Shown: positions 1 to 8,852, numbered from the stretch's first letter. The stretch is DNA of 64,000 bases from Caballeronia sp. LZ062 (GCF_031450785.1 NZ_JARTWB010000002.1:1550001-1614000); one strand, 5' to 3'. A program made the numbers and translations. Notes: generated by a model not told the origin, from the sequence alone.

Positions 1-1096
1 CGACTTCCGGGCGTCCTTTCCGCAGCACGCGTATCTGATCGGCGCCGTGCCCACCGCGACGCAGTTGGGCTACGCGCTGGGCATGCTCGTGCTCGCGCCG
101 CTCGGCGACCGGTTCGACCGGCGCATGCTGATCCTGCTGCAGCTTGCCGCGCTCGGCGTATCGCTCGTCGCCGCGAGCGCCGCGCCGACGCTCGCGGTGC
201 TGATCGCGGCGAGCCTCGCGATCGGCGTCGTATCGACGATCGCCCAGCAGGCCGTGCCTTTCTCCGCCGAACTCGCGCCGGCGGCCGAGCGCGGTCACGC
301 AGTCGGCACCGTGATGAGCGGCCTGTTGCTCGGCATTTTGCTCGCGCGCACGGTGTCGGGCTTCGTCGCGCAGTACTTCGGCTGGCGCGCGGTGTTCGGC
401 GCATCGGTGGCGGCGACCATCGCGCTCGCCATCGTCGTGATGATGCGGCTGCCGAAAAGCCGCCCGACGTCCACGCTGTCCTACGGCAAGCTGCTCGTCT
501 CGATGTGGCATCTCACCGTCGAGAACCCCGGTCTGCGCGAGGCCGCGCTGACGGGCGGCGCGCTCTTCGCCGGATTCAGCGCGTTCTGGTCCATGCTCAC
601 GCTCCTGCTCGCGGGCGAGCCGTTTCACATGGGGCCGCAGGCGGCGGGACTCTTCGGCATTGTCGGTGCGGCGGGGGCGCTCGCCGCGCCGCTCGCGGGA
701 AAGTCGGCGGACAAGCGCGGACCGCGCGCGGTGATCTCGCTGTCGATTGCGCTCGTCGCACTGTCGTTCGTCGTCTTCGCGCTGTCCGCACGCAGCATCG
801 CGGGGCTCGTGGTAGGCGTGATCGTGCTGGACATCGGCGTGCAGGCCGCGCAGATCTCGAATCAGTCGCGCATCTACGCGCTTAAGCCCGACGCGCGCAG
901 CCGCGTCAATACGGTGTACATGGTGGCGTATTTCATCGGCGGCGCGGCGGGCTCGGCGCTCGCGTCAGTCGCATGGCACGCGATGGGGTGGACGGGCGTC
1001 TGCCTCGTCGGTCTCGCGTCGACAGGACTCGCCGGCTTCAGTCACTGGCGGGGCCGCGAGCGGCGGCTGGTATCGCGTCAGGTTCGCGAGGAGTGA
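1..1096 (+). CDS. MFS transporter, 3' part (5' end outside window)
   Basis: The reading frame is open from base 2, so this gene starts upstream of the window. A GTG at 47 is only an internal codon. The visible product is about 364 residues of a major facilitator superfamily protein. It has many hydrophobic helices and the loop GDRFDRR after an early helix, which matches the MFS motif-A signature (G-x-x-x-D-R-x-G-R-R). A second, weaker copy (GKSADKRGPR) follows the central loop, as expected of two six-helix halves. It resembles drug/sugar efflux permeases of the AraJ type, but the substrate cannot be read from the sequence. It ends in GAG-TGA and is followed by a gene-poor stretch. Confidence 0.85.
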   Translation, partial: DFRASFPQHAYLIGAVPTATQLGYALGMLVLAPLGDRFDRRMLILLQLAALGVSLVAASAAPTLAVLIAASLAIGVVSTIAQQAVPFSAELAPAAERGHAVGTVMSGLLLGILLARTVSGFVAQYFGWRAVFGASVAATIALAIVVMMRLPKSRPTSTLSYGKLLVSMWHLTVENPGLREAALTGGALFAGFSAFWSMLTLLLAGEPFHMGPQAAGLFGIVGAAGALAAPLAGKSADKRGPRAVISLSIALVALSFVVFALSARSIAGLVVGVIVLDIGVQAAQISNQSRIYALKPDARSRVNTVYMVAYFIGGAAGSALASVAWHAMGWTGVCLVGLASTGLAGFSHWRGRERRLVSRQVREE

Positions 1097-1338
1097 GGAA
1101 AGCCGCATACGTTCGCGTGGATTCGAGCGGCGGTGCATCGCGAATGACGTCCGCGACAAGTGAGTCAAGCCGCATGTGCACGCTCGCATCTGCGTCGAAC
1201 TGCGGCTGATTCACGGTCGGACCCGCCGAGTCCTGAAAGCGCAGCGGCCACGCGTCCGCTCAAGCCGCAGCTGCTCGAAGATGAGGTCCGCGAGAAGCGC
1301 GACGAGCGTTACATCGACGCAAGCCCGAACCCTTTCCT

Positions 1339-1712
1339 CGCGAATCAGACGGCCCGCGCCCTGCTTCAGCGCGATGACCGCCTGCGGCAACTGACGCACG
1401 GGAACGGCTGCAACTCGCGCGCACGTCGCACGAGCGCCTGAAGCGATTCCGCCCGCTGGGCATGACCACAACGCGGCCGCGAGCGCATCGGAGAGCGGAT
1501 GCCCGTCCGGAAGCGCGTGGTTCCGCGCGAATCAGACGGCCCGCGCCCTGCTTCAGCGCGATGACCGCCTGCGGCAACTGATGCACGGCGAACGGGATGC
1601 AACTCGCGCGCACGTCGCACGAGCGCCTGAAGCGATTCCGCCCGCTGGGCATGTGACCACAACGCGGCCGCGAGCGACTCGAAGAGCGGATGCCCGTCCG
1701 GAATCGCGTGGA
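1339..1712. repeat. Imperfect 188-bp tandem duplication (two copies)
   Basis: The stretch beginning CGCGAATCAGACGGCCCGCG at 1339 recurs at 1527, a period of 188 bp. Copy 1 spans about 1339-1521 and copy 2 about 1527-1712. Long blocks are identical, for example the CTGCTTCAGCGCGATGACCG core and the CGCCTGAAGCGATTCCGCCC core. Small indels near the CATGACCAC/CATGTGACCAC position throw the two copies into different frames. The copies lie in a region without an intact gene, which fits decay after duplication. Confidence 0.85.
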
Positions 1713-1760
1713 AGCGAAGTCGGTCAACGCGTTTCCGCCAGCCTGCGGCAGCGATCTCAC
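1339..1760 (-). pseudogene. Duplicated remnants of a DinG/XPD-like helicase C-terminal motif
   Basis: On the minus strand both copies of the 188-bp duplication encode LPQAVIALKQGAGRLIR (about 1342-1394 and 1530-1580). This closely resembles motif VI near the C-terminus of DinG/YoaA-type superfamily 2 helicases. In copy 2 the preceding residues (IPFAVHQ) also fit the family. No helicase core, Walker A or iron-sulphur cysteines are present, and neither copy continues with the usual downstream residues, so these are fragments. Another minus-strand frame (about 1600-1830) is open and reads DGHPLFESLAAALW followed by RAESLQALVRRARE; I cannot assign it. The helicase link is inferred from motif memory. 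Confidence 0.45.
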
Positions 1761-1943
1761 CGCGTACGGCTTTCGTGTCTACGAGCAGAGCAACGCGATG
1801 TTCGTGCCGGGCGATTTTGCTTGCGGCGTCGTCGCGCGAATCGAAAGCGAGCTAAACCGAAACGGTACGCGTAGACCGGCGGTCGATCGCCTATACGCAC
1901 CCCGACGAATCAGCCAACCCGCCGCAGGCACGACGCCACACGC
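1713..1943. other. Gene-poor spacer
   Basis: I see no convincing gene, hairpin or promoter. Short open frames occur on both strands, as expected in GC-rich DNA, but none has a Shine-Dalgarno sequence with a recognisable product. Together with 1097-1338 it flanks the decayed helicase remnant and probably belongs to the same eroded region. Confidence 0.4.
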
Positions 1944-2408
1944 TCACGCACGTTCCCGCGCATAGTCGTCCAACGCGTCGAGCACGCGGTCGAACTCGAG
2001 CGACTTGTCGAAGAAATGCCGCGCGCCATACTGCAAACACCGCTCGCGATACGCCGGCAACGCGTGATTGGTCAACACGACGACGAAAGCGCCCTTCGCC
2101 GCGCTCGACTCGTCGGCGTTCCTGAGCCACGCGAGGACATCGATACCCGAGCCGCGCTTGAGCTGCAGATCGACGATGACCGCATCGAACCGCTGCGACG
2201 ACAAGAGCGCGATGGCCTCCTCGGGTGCATCGGCGAAAGCGGTTACGCGCCACGGACCGAGCGCCTCGATCGCTTCGGTGAGACTGCGACGAATCAGCGG
2301 CGAATCCTCGATCAGGAGCACCGCGAGCGGCCCGCCGCGCGGCTCGTGTTGCTCGTTCGAATGGTCGGTGATGATGTGGTCGCCCACGGCGGCATCCTCC
2401 GCAAGCAC
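1944..2408 (-). CDS. Single-domain response regulator (CheY-like receiver)
   Basis: The 154-residue product is a lone receiver domain. The acidic pocket is at E34/D35 (LLIEDS), the phosphoacceptor Asp at about D80 (VIVDLQ), a conserved Thr at about 113 (VLTN) and the conserved Lys at about K135 (FFDKS). There is no output domain, so it probably acts through protein contacts or a phosphorelay. The GTG start at 2408 overlaps the TAG stop of the upstream LuxR-type regulator by one base (TAGTG), implying translational coupling and a shared role. A later start near the VLLIEDS segment cannot be excluded, because the first 25 residues are not part of the fold. Confidence 0.85.
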   Translation of the reverse strand: MLAEDAAVGDHIITDHSNEQHEPRGGPLAVLLIEDSPLIRRSLTEAIEALGPWRVTAFADAPEEAIALLSSQRFDAVIVDLQLKRGSGIDVLAWLRNADESSAAKGAFVVVLTNHALPAYRERCLQYGARHFFDKSLEFDRVLDALDDYARERA

Positions 2409-3040
2409 TATTCGATCAAGCCGTTCTTGATCGCGTAATAGGTCAGATCGGCGTTGTTCGAGAGTCGCATTTTCTCCAGCACACGCGCCCGATACGTGCT
2501 CACCGTCTTCACCGAAAGATGCAGTTCCTGCGCGATCTCCGTCGGAATGCGGCCGCCCGCGAGCTTGCAGAAAATCTGGAATTCGCGCTCCGAGAGCAAC
2601 TCGTGCGGGCGCTCGGCTGCAGGCTTGTCGAGCTTGTCGGCGAGCGCATCCGCAATGAATTCCGACAGATAGCGATGCCCGCGCGCGACCGTGCGAATGG
2701 CGCGCACGATCTCGTCCGGCGCGGCGTCCTTGTTCAGGTAGCCGTTCGCGCCCGCCTTCAGCAGGTTGATCGCGTACTGACTCTCCGGAAAGCCCGACAG
2801 CATGAGCACGCCCTGCTGCGGCCGTATCTGCTTGATGACGCGCAAGGTGTCCACGCCGTTTTTATCCGGCATGGCGATGTCGAGCAGCACCACGTCGAAG
2901 GCGTTTTCGCGCACGAGCGCGATGGTTTCATCGCCAGTCGATGCTTCCGCCGCCACTTCCATGTCCGGCTCGTCCGCGACGAACTGCCTGAACCCGCTGC
3001 GCACGATCGCATGGTCGTCGGCTATCAAGACTCGAATCAT
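2408..3040 (-). CDS. NarL/LuxR-type response regulator
   Basis: The 210-residue product has a receiver domain (residues 1-120) with the acidic pocket D8/D9, phosphoacceptor D54 (VLLDIAMPD) and K104, followed by a LuxR-type helix-turn-helix (about 146-206, LSEREFQIF...SVKTVSTYRARVLEKM). Such proteins are phosphorylated by HisKA_3 histidine kinases and bind promoters as dimers. A kinase of that class lies about 1.4 kb away at 4478-5941 on the opposite strand, so it is the natural candidate partner; this is inference from proximity. The first two domains resemble UvrY/GacA and FixJ-class proteins. Confidence 0.9.
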   Translation of the reverse strand: MIRVLIADDHAIVRSGFRQFVADEPDMEVAAEASTGDETIALVRENAFDVVLLDIAMPDKNGVDTLRVIKQIRPQQGVLMLSGFPESQYAINLLKAGANGYLNKDAAPDEIVRAIRTVARGHRYLSEFIADALADKLDKPAAERPHELLSEREFQIFCKLAGGRIPTEIAQELHLSVKTVSTYRARVLEKMRLSNNADLTYYAIKNGLIE

Positions 3041-3143
3041 TCACGCCGTCCGCACTGCTGTAATAAGTGAACGGTGATTGTACCGAGGCGGCGTCCGGCC
3101 GATGCGCGGTGCAGCACGCACCGCGCTTTCAAGCCCGGGACGC

Positions 3144-3719
3144 TCAGCCGTTGCGGCCTTCCAGCAGGTCGGCCATGTCATCCGCGTGCTCTTCCTCGAC
3201 GGCGAGAATCTCTTCGAAGATGCGGCGCGTCGTGACATCCTTGTCGCCGAGATAGCGAATGATTTCGCGGTACGTGTCGATCGCGATGCGCTCGGCGATC
3301 AGGTTCTCGCGAATCATGTCGATCAGGTCGGCGCCTTCCTTGTACTCCGAATGCGAGCGCGACTTGAGGCTGTCCGGCGCAAAGTCCGGCGAGCCGCCCA
3401 GTTGCACGATGCGCTCGGCGAGCATGTCGGCGTGTTCCTGCTCTTCGGTCGCGTGCTCGGCGAACTCCTTCGCCACCGCTTCCGAATGGATACCCTTCGC
3501 CATGAAGTAATGGCGCTTGTAACGCAGCGTGCAGACCCATTCGGTCGCAAGCGCGTCGTTCAGCAGTTTGAGTACGGTCTCGCGGTCGGCGGAATAGGTC
3601 GACGTGACCGGGCCCTCGTCCATGTGCTGCCGCGCGTCGTTCCGGATTTTTTCCACATCGAGGACGAAAGCGTCCGTGGACTGGCCCGGCGCACTCGATA
3701 CAGCAGACGAATTGGACAT
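3144..3719 (-). CDS. Ferritin-like (bacterioferritin/Dps-type) protein
   Basis: The 191-residue product is a four-helix ferritin-like protein. Metal-ligand motifs are visible as E-x-x-H pairs: EEQEHADM in the second helix and VEEEHADD in the last, with earlier Glu residues in LATEWVCTLRYKRHYF. This arrangement suits a di-iron ferroxidase centre used in iron storage or peroxide protection. The N-terminal 25 residues are Ser/Ala-rich and look disordered. The ATG at 3719 is preceded by AGGAGC. It lies 103 bp upstream of the regulator pair on the same strand. The exact subfamily (bacterioferritin versus a Dps-like group) is not resolved. Confidence 0.85.
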   Translation of the reverse strand: MSNSSAVSSAPGQSTDAFVLDVEKIRNDARQHMDEGPVTSTYSADRETVLKLLNDALATEWVCTLRYKRHYFMAKGIHSEAVAKEFAEHATEEQEHADMLAERIVQLGGSPDFAPDSLKSRSHSEYKEGADLIDMIRENLIAERIAIDTYREIIRYLGDKDVTTRRIFEEILAVEEEHADDMADLLEGRNG

Positions 3720-3886
3720 GTGTTTGCTCCTGTTAAATGGGGATTGGACGGACGCTTCGAGCGAGTCCGCCAGGTGGCGTCATAGCGTTCCGCTATTCGA
3801 TCGTCGTCTCCGATGCACGGGGCGTGCCCGCTCGCTGCGCGCTCGTGCGCGACTCGAGCGAGCAAAGGCACGACGCAAAGGCGACG

Positions 3887-4048
3887 TTACGTCCTGAAGA
3901 CGCCGAGCAGCAGCGTCACGACGAATACGACGAGGAAAATATAGAACAGGATCTTGGCGATTTCAGCGGCGCCGGCCGCGATGCCCGTGAACCCGAACAC
4001 CGCCGCGATGATCGCGATGACGAAGAAAACGGCTGCGTAGTGAAGCAT
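3887..4048 (-). CDS. DUF1328 family small membrane protein (YtjA-like), copy 1
   Basis: The 53-residue product starts MLHYAAVFF and has two hydrophobic segments separated by [16 protein letters not shown], the hallmark of the DUF1328/YtjA family. I set the start at 4048 rather than an upstream ATG because GAGGAGG precedes it at good spacing and the family begins exactly there. The function is unknown; relatives are often found among general stress genes. A paralogue lies immediately upstream at 4140-4316, so this is a tandem pair. Confidence 0.9.
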   Translation of the reverse strand: MLHYAAVFFVIAIIAAVFGFTGIAAGAAEIAKILFYIFLVVFVVTLLLGVFRT

Positions 4049-4139
4049 GGGACCCTCCTCGTGATTGTTCTCAGGTCGGGCCGGGCATGGCGGCAACCGC
4101 CATCCCGGCGTGGCGAGCGTGCGTTGCAGTCAGACGCCG

Positions 4140-4316
4140 CTAATCGACCGCTTTCTTGGTGATGACGAACCCGAGCACCAGAAACACGACGCACAGAATC
4201 AGGAACAGCACGAACAGGAACTTGGCGATGGTCGCGGCGCCCGCGGCAATGCCCGTGAAGCCCAGCAACCCGGCGATCACAGCGACGATCGCGAAAAACA
4301 AAGCCCATCTCAGCAT
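4140..4316 (-). CDS. DUF1328 family small membrane protein (YtjA-like), copy 2
   Basis: The 58-residue product begins [20 protein letters not shown] and shares the [17 protein letters not shown] core with the neighbouring paralogue. Two transmembrane helices are predicted by eye. The start at 4316 is supported by GGGGAGC upstream and by family length; the longer upstream frame is not protein-like. It is transcribed toward the first copy with about 90 bp between them. The two have diverged in their helices and C-termini, so the duplication is not recent. Confidence 0.88.
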   Translation of the reverse strand: MLRWALFFAIVAVIAGLLGFTGIAAGAATIAKFLFVLFLILCVVFLVLGFVITKKAVD

Positions 4317-4477
4317 GATCGCTCCCCGCAGAATGAATGACGCACTCATGCTAGCCGCTCGTCTTCCCCCGCGCATTCGGGCTGGCTCCTTTTTTGCTGT
4401 GAGAATCCACCGACATTCGCTTTCAAATCGGCTGCGCGATGCGGCCATCTGCCTCGTCGTTGCCAAAGAACCACGCC

Positions 4478-5941
4478 ATGAGCCACTCGCCCAACGCCGC
4501 GCTGCCCGGCATCACGCCGGACCACCCGCCGCCCGCACCGGAGACGAGCCCGTCGAAACGCGCGGGCATCACGCGCTTTAACGAATGGATGCATCGCTAT
4601 AGTTGGGCCGTCGCGATGACGGTCGCTATCGTCATTACTGTCGGCGGGCTCGTGATTCTGGAATCCGGGCGCATGCGCATCGCTGCCGAATACGAGACGG
4701 CGCTCGACGCGAAGAGCGCGACCGCGCAGCTTTCCGCGCTGGCGGCGGACATCGCGACGCTTTCCGCGCAGGGACAAGCCCTCGCGCTGAAACCGGACGC
4801 CGCCTACAAGGCGCAGTTCGATGGAACCGCAGCGCACGTGAAGCGCGCGCTCGCCACGCTCGACGCCTACTACCGCCGTATCGGCGACGACACGGCGCTC
4901 GCGAGCTTCGCGCAGATCCGCGCGGCGGCGAACGAGGCGATCGAGCGAAACGCGTCGCCGTCGTCGCAAACGTCCGCCGATGCATCCGCCGGTAACGACA
5001 CGACGCTCGATGCCGCGCTCTCGCTCCTGCGCCTGAACGAAGACCAGCGCGCGCAGCACGCGCTCGACGCAAGCCGCGCCGACCAGCGAATCTCGACGCT
5101 GTGCGTCGCCGCGTTGTGCGCGCTCAACATCGTGTTGTTTCTGCTGCTGTTTCGTAATCTCGGCATTCAACTCGATAAACAGGACCGCGTGCAGAAGGAA
5201 CTCATCACGCAGCAGGAAGAACTGGATCGGCTCGTTTTCGAACGCACGCGTCAACTGGAGGCGCTTGCCTGGCATCTGCAATCCGTCAGCGAAGACGAGA
5301 AAACGCAGCTCGCGCGCGAACTGCATGACGAACTCGGCTCGATTCTGACGGCGAGCAAGATGGACGTCGCGTGGGTGCGCGGCAAGCTGCGTGAATCGGA
5401 ACCGGCGATGGCCGAGAAACTGTCGCGCGCCATCGGCAATCTGGATCAGGGCATAGCGCTCAAGCGCCGCATCATCGAGGACATGCGGCCGACCGTGCTC
5501 GCGAACTTCGGTCTCGTGACCGCGCTGCGTTCGCTCGCCGACGAAGCCGCGCAGCGCAACGGCTGGACGCTCGAAGCCAGGCTGCCGGAGGACGACGTCA
5601 AGCTCGGCGAAGCCGTCGAGATCGCCCTCTTTCGCGTCGCGCAAGAAACGCTCACCAACGCCGCGAAGTACGCGCGTGCGAGTCGCATCTGTATTGCGTT
5701 GACGCTCGATTCGGCGAATGTGGCGCTCGATATCTCCGATGACGGCGTTGGCATCCGCCCGCAGGATTTGAAGCGCACGCAGACGCACGGACTCGTCGGC
5801 ATGCGGCAGCGCGTGTCGGCGCGCGGCGGGCGCTTCGAGATAGAGCGCGCGACGCCGCACGGCACGCGCATTCGCGTGTCGATGCCGCGCGATCGCGTAC
5901 ACGGCGACACAGCGGCAGCGCCGACGCGCGCCGCCGCGTAG
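4478..5941 (+). CDS. NarL-family sensor histidine kinase (HisKA_3)
   Basis: The product is about 487 residues from ATG 4478. A start at 4439 in the same frame is possible and neither has a strong Shine-Dalgarno. The N-terminus has a transmembrane helix (about 40-62), a periplasmic helical sensor of about 150 residues and a second helix (about 205-228). The dimerisation/phosphoacceptor segment [10 protein letters not shown] contains the phosphorylated His (about H283) and is typical of HisKA_3. The HATPase domain has an N-box ([11 protein letters not shown]) and a G-box (DISDDGVGI). It is divergent from the DUF1328/ferritin/response-regulator block and probably phosphorylates the LuxR-type regulator there. 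Confidence 0.9.
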   Translation: MSHSPNAALPGITPDHPPPAPETSPSKRAGITRFNEWMHRYSWAVAMTVAIVITVGGLVILESGRMRIAAEYETALDAKSATAQLSALAADIATLSAQGQALALKPDAAYKAQFDGTAAHVKRALATLDAYYRRIGDDTALASFAQIRAAANEAIERNASPSSQTSADASAGNDTTLDAALSLLRLNEDQRAQHALDASRADQRISTLCVAALCALNIVLFLLLFRNLGIQLDKQDRVQKELITQQEELDRLVFERTRQLEALAWHLQSVSEDEKTQLARELHDELGSILTASKMDVAWVRGKLRESEPAMAEKLSRAIGNLDQGIALKRRIIEDMRPTVLANFGLVTALRSLADEAAQRNGWTLEARLPEDDVKLGEAVEIALFRVAQETLTNAAKYARASRICIALTLDSANVALDISDDGVGIRPQDLKRTQTHGLVGMRQRVSARGGRFEIERATPHGTRIRVSMPRDRVHGDTAAAPTRAAA

Positions 5942-5998
5942 GACGATGCTGACGTCAAATGCGGAGTCCGCCGACAAAAAAAACACATCAGTGCCTAC

Positions 5999-6021
5999 AG
6001 CGCGCGCTCGGGCGCTTTTTT
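5999..6021 (+). terminator. Putative intrinsic terminator of the histidine kinase gene
   Basis: The AGCGC/GCGCT inverted repeat around a GC-rich loop is followed by a run of six T residues (6016-6021). It lies 58 bp after the kinase stop codon and before the entericidin gene. The stem is short, so it may be weak. Confidence 0.55.
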
Positions 6022-6096
6022 AAGATTATTCACACCGGTGAGGCCCATCGAACATGCAGCGGCCAATCCAGACACTTCACTTCAAGGGGATTGAAC

Positions 6097-6231
6097 ATGA
6101 CTCGAATCATCGCTTTGCTGCTGATCGCGGGCACCGCTGCGCTGGCAGGTTGCAACACCATCTCGGGCGCAGGTCAGGACCTTTCGAAGGGCGGCCAGGC
6201 TATCTCGAACTCGGCGGAAGAGCATAAGTAA
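6097..6231 (+). CDS. Entericidin A/B family lipoprotein
   Basis: The 44-residue product is MTRIIALLLIAGTAALAGCN at its N-terminus, a lipoprotein signal with lipobox LAGC, then NTISGAGQDLSKGGQAISNSAEEHK. The G-A-G-x-D-x-x-x-G-G-x-A-I core is the entericidin signature. AAGGGG precedes the ATG at 6097. Entericidins are small envelope lipoproteins induced in stationary phase. A strong intrinsic terminator follows 40 bp after the stop, so this is a monocistronic unit. No antidote partner gene adjoins it. Confidence 0.92.
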   Translation: MTRIIALLLIAGTAALAGCNTISGAGQDLSKGGQAISNSAEEHK

Positions 6232-6270
6232 GCCGACGGGTTCACAAGAAAGAAGCGTAGTCTCCTGTCT

Positions 6271-6298
6271 CCCGCCGCGATTCGCGGCGGGATTTTTT
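6271..6298 (+). terminator. Intrinsic terminator after the entericidin gene
   Basis: CCCGCCGCGA-TTCGCGGCGGG forms a strong GC-rich hairpin followed by a run of six T residues. Confidence 0.85.
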
Positions 6299-6316
6299 CG
6301 TGCGTGCGAAAAGAAG

Positions 6317-6344
6317 AAACCCGCCCGATAGCTCGGGCGGGTTT
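6317..6344. terminator. Bidirectional intrinsic terminator
   Basis: AAACCCGCCCGA and TCGGGCGGGTTT form a 12-bp stem with loop TAGC. A-rich DNA on the left and CTTTTC on the right let it work on either strand. It mainly serves the DUF4397 lipoprotein gene that ends at 6369 on the minus strand. Confidence 0.8.
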
Positions 6345-6368
6345 CTTTTCGGCTCGACGAAATGTTTC

Positions 6369-7151
6369 TTACTGCGTGTCCGGCAACTCCAGCGCCGGCG
6401 TTTGCGTGTTGCCGCCTTGCGCGACCAGCACGCGAATCTTGTCGGGCACAACCTGCGACAGCGCATTGCCCGAAGGCAGCGTCGTCACGAGCCAGTCCGC
6501 ATTGTTGCCGAGATCGAACGAAGCGGACTTGTACACCGGCGTCTTCGAACCCGGCAGCGTCGCGATCAATTGATACGTGCCGCCCGAGACGTAGATCGAG
6601 TCCTGCGTGCTCGCCGGCACCGCGCTCTTGAACGCGACGCCCGCCATCGTCGGGCTGACGGCCGTGATGTCCGTGCCCGGCGCAACCAGATACAAGTCGA
6701 GATTCTGCGCGTTCGCCGATGCGTTGAAGCCGCGCACGCGCGCGCTCGTCGAGAGCAGGCCCTTGTCGAAAGGATCGTCGATGACGGCGATCGACGGCAC
6801 AAGGCCCGCGTCCGGCAATGCGACCACCGTATATTCGTGGCCTTTCGCCGCGTTGCTGATGCTCGAATCCGAGGCGAGCGTGGTGGTCGTGTTCACGGCC
6901 GCATACGCGAAGTTGTGCTGGCCCGTGCCGATGTTCGCGAAGTTGGTCACGGTCTTGTAGCCGAGGTTCGGTTGCAAAACGTTGCCGTTGTCATAGAAGT
7001 CGACGTTCGGACCGCTCGGAATCGCGTGGATGAAATGAACCTGTGCTTGCGTGAGGCCGAGTTCCTTGCCGACGTCGTCCGAACTTCCGCCGCAAGCGGA
7101 CAGGATCGAAGCAACAGCGGCGAGTGCCGTAACGGTGCGGATGGGCTTCAT
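6369..7151 (-). CDS. DUF4397 domain lipoprotein
   Basis: The 260-residue product starts at ATG 7151, preceded by AAGGAAGG. The signal ends in lipobox LSAC followed by GGSSDD, so it should be exported and lipidated. The mature part contains beta-rich stretches such as VHFIHAIPSGPNVDFYDNG and a second half with RVRGFNASANAQNLDLYL, which match the DUF4397 pattern of two related immunoglobulin-like repeats. Its function is unknown and the family is usually cell-surface. Hairpin terminators close the gene at its 3' end. No operon partner is present. Confidence 0.85.
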   Translation of the reverse strand: MKPIRTVTALAAVASILSACGGSSDDVGKELGLTQAQVHFIHAIPSGPNVDFYDNGNVLQPNLGYKTVTNFANIGTGQHNFAYAAVNTTTTLASDSSISNAAKGHEYTVVALPDAGLVPSIAVIDDPFDKGLLSTSARVRGFNASANAQNLDLYLVAPGTDITAVSPTMAGVAFKSAVPASTQDSIYVSGGTYQLIATLPGSKTPVYKSASFDLGNNADWLVTTLPSGNALSQVVPDKIRVLVAQGGNTQTPALELPDTQ

Positions 7152-7469
7152 GTGCCACCTTCCTTTTTCTGATCGTTGATGGTGTGAAGAAGGTCGCGGG
7201 CGTCGGGCGTGTCCCTGTGGCGCCGCTTCCTCGCCGCGCGTCACGCGTCTTTGTTTCATCGGAATGACGCGTGCGCGGGTGGCGGGAAAAGAGCAACGCC
7301 TGTGCCCTGTCGCGGTGCATGAGCGGCGTTGGCGGGACGCGAAGCCTTGCCGCGCAAGGCGCAAGCTTTCGTTAGAGGAATTGCTCGGGATGAGTGGGAA
7401 GACATGTGCGAACGATGCTCGCACCGCGACGTGGGCGCGTTTCCTACAAACGGCAGGAACGCGAGGCGC
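7152..7469. other. Spacer upstream of the DUF4397 lipoprotein gene
   Basis: These 318 bp separate two minus-strand genes. They must carry the lipoprotein promoter, but I could not find a convincing -35/-10 pair. I see no gene, repeat or RNA structure. Confidence 0.4.
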
Positions 7470-8417
7470 TCAGACCAGCCCCCGCCGCCGATAATCGAAC
7501 CAGAAAGAAAGCCCCACGCTCAAGAGAATGACGACCGTTGCAATCACGGTCCAGCGCGTGATCGCCTCACCGAGCAGCAACGCGCCGAGCAAAACAGCCA
7601 CGACCGGATTCACGTACATGCAGCTGCTCGCGATAATCGGGCTCGTATGCCGGATCAGAAAGCCATACGCGACATACGCGGCCATCGTCCCGATCAGCAT
7701 CAGATACAAGAACGACAGCCCCGGCACGAAGCCGATGCTCGCTAGCCGCTCGCCCGAGAGCAACGCGACCGCCGTCGAAATGGAACCGCCGAGGCCGATT
7801 TGCAGCGCCGTCGACAGGAAGAGATCCGACGGCAGCTTCACGCGGCTCGCAAGATGCGCCCCGCCCGCCCAGAAAATCGCGCCGCACAGAATGGCGATGC
7901 TGCCCGCCGTCGAGCCGGACGCCGAATCGCCGTGGTTGAGCAACACGATGCCGACGAGCCCGAGCCCGACCGCGACCCACTCGCCCTTCGCGATGCGCCG
8001 GCCCGTGAGCGCGGCGATGATCGTCGCGAAAAGCGGCACGGTGGCGACCATCACGGCGGCGGTCCCGGTCTCGACGGTGCGCATGCCGTAAGCGAGCATC
8101 CCGCTCGACAAGCCGACGAGCAGCGTGCCGACGAGCGCGGCGTTGCGCACTTCGGCCAGCGTCGGCCAGACGGGTTTGCGGCGCGCCGCCAAAACAAAGA
8201 GCCCGATGCCCGCGAACAGATTGCGCAAGCCGGAAAGCAGAAGCGGCGGAAACGACGCGAGCGAGAGATGCACGGCGAGGTACGTCGATCCCCACACCAG
8301 ATACACGACCGCCAGCGCGAGCGCGACTTGTCCCTTGTGCGAACGCGGCGCGCGGAACGGAAAGCGATCGGGAAGCGTGACGGGGAGACGCGGCGGCTTG
8401 AGCGGCGGATTGGACAT
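7470..8417 (-). CDS. EamA/DMT-superfamily exporter (YedA/RhaT-like)
   Basis: The 315-residue product has about ten hydrophobic segments arranged as two EamA repeats. The first repeat shows VYLVWGSTYLAVHLSLASFP and GLRNLFAGIG, the classic start of the drug/metabolite transporter family; the second shows the closing segment NPVVAVLLGALLLGEAIT. The N-terminal 30 residues are Pro/Arg-rich and cytoplasmic. Proteins of this group export amino acids or other metabolites; the substrate is not evident. The gene stands alone, with convergent or distant neighbours. Confidence 0.85.
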   Translation of the reverse strand: MSNPPLKPPRLPVTLPDRFPFRAPRSHKGQVALALAVVYLVWGSTYLAVHLSLASFPPLLLSGLRNLFAGIGLFVLAARRKPVWPTLAEVRNAALVGTLLVGLSSGMLAYGMRTVETGTAAVMVATVPLFATIIAALTGRRIAKGEWVAVGLGLVGIVLLNHGDSASGSTAGSIAILCGAIFWAGGAHLASRVKLPSDLFLSTALQIGLGGSISTAVALLSGERLASIGFVPGLSFLYLMLIGTMAAYVAYGFLIRHTSPIIASSCMYVNPVVAVLLGALLLGEAITRWTVIATVVILLSVGLSFWFDYRRRGLV

Positions 8418-8727
8418 GCGTTATCCGGCGACCGCGCAAGACTGAGCCGTGCTTTCTGCCCGACAGACGGCAATTAAACGGGCGGAAGCTCCGGCGCGAC
8501 AAACGAAACAGGACGACATGGCGAAACGGTTGGAGTGCGAACGCGTGCGCAGGGAAGAACAGCGGACGACGCGGGGCGTCGATTGCGGCCGCGAAGCGGT
8601 CAGGGAAAACACGCAGGCCGCGGCGAGCGACATTATGCAGTAAGCGCCCCGCGCGATCGACGAATCGCCGGACGAATTTTCTGATGGTTGCCAACACGCC
8701 ACGGTGCGGTGTAATGTGGCGGCTGCT
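8418..8727. other. Divergent intergenic region between DMT exporter and thiC leader
   Basis: About 310 bp with no gene that I can support. It should hold the thiC promoter on the plus strand and the exporter promoter on the minus strand; neither is clear by eye. Confidence 0.4.
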
Positions 8728-8852
8728 AACGCGGGGGTCCTGCGTTGCACATCGCGATTGCGGCCGGTTTCATCGTGCGTAATCGCCTCGTGCGGCGCGG
8801 GTGAGAAATACCCTTTGAACCTGATCTGGATAATGCCAGCGCAGGGAAGCGT
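8728..8852 (+). promoter_or_regulatory. TPP riboswitch (THI element) upstream of thiC
   Basis: The leader contains GCGGGGGTCCTGCG near 8731 and the nearly invariant GGGTGAGAAATACCC, TTTGAACCTGATCTGGATAA and TGCCAGCGCAGGGAAGCG blocks (8799-8852). These are the conserved pyrimidine- and pyrophosphate-sensor parts of the thiamine pyrophosphate aptamer. The variable P3 arm (about 8745-8800) is longer than in many relatives. Binding of TPP is expected to lower thiC expression. About 140 bp separate the aptamer from the start codon and could form the expression platform. Confidence 0.93.

Noticed and set aside
4346..5986. 546-codon frame antisense to the histidine kinase
   Set aside because: Arg-rich shadow; the plus-strand kinase has all catalytic motifs.
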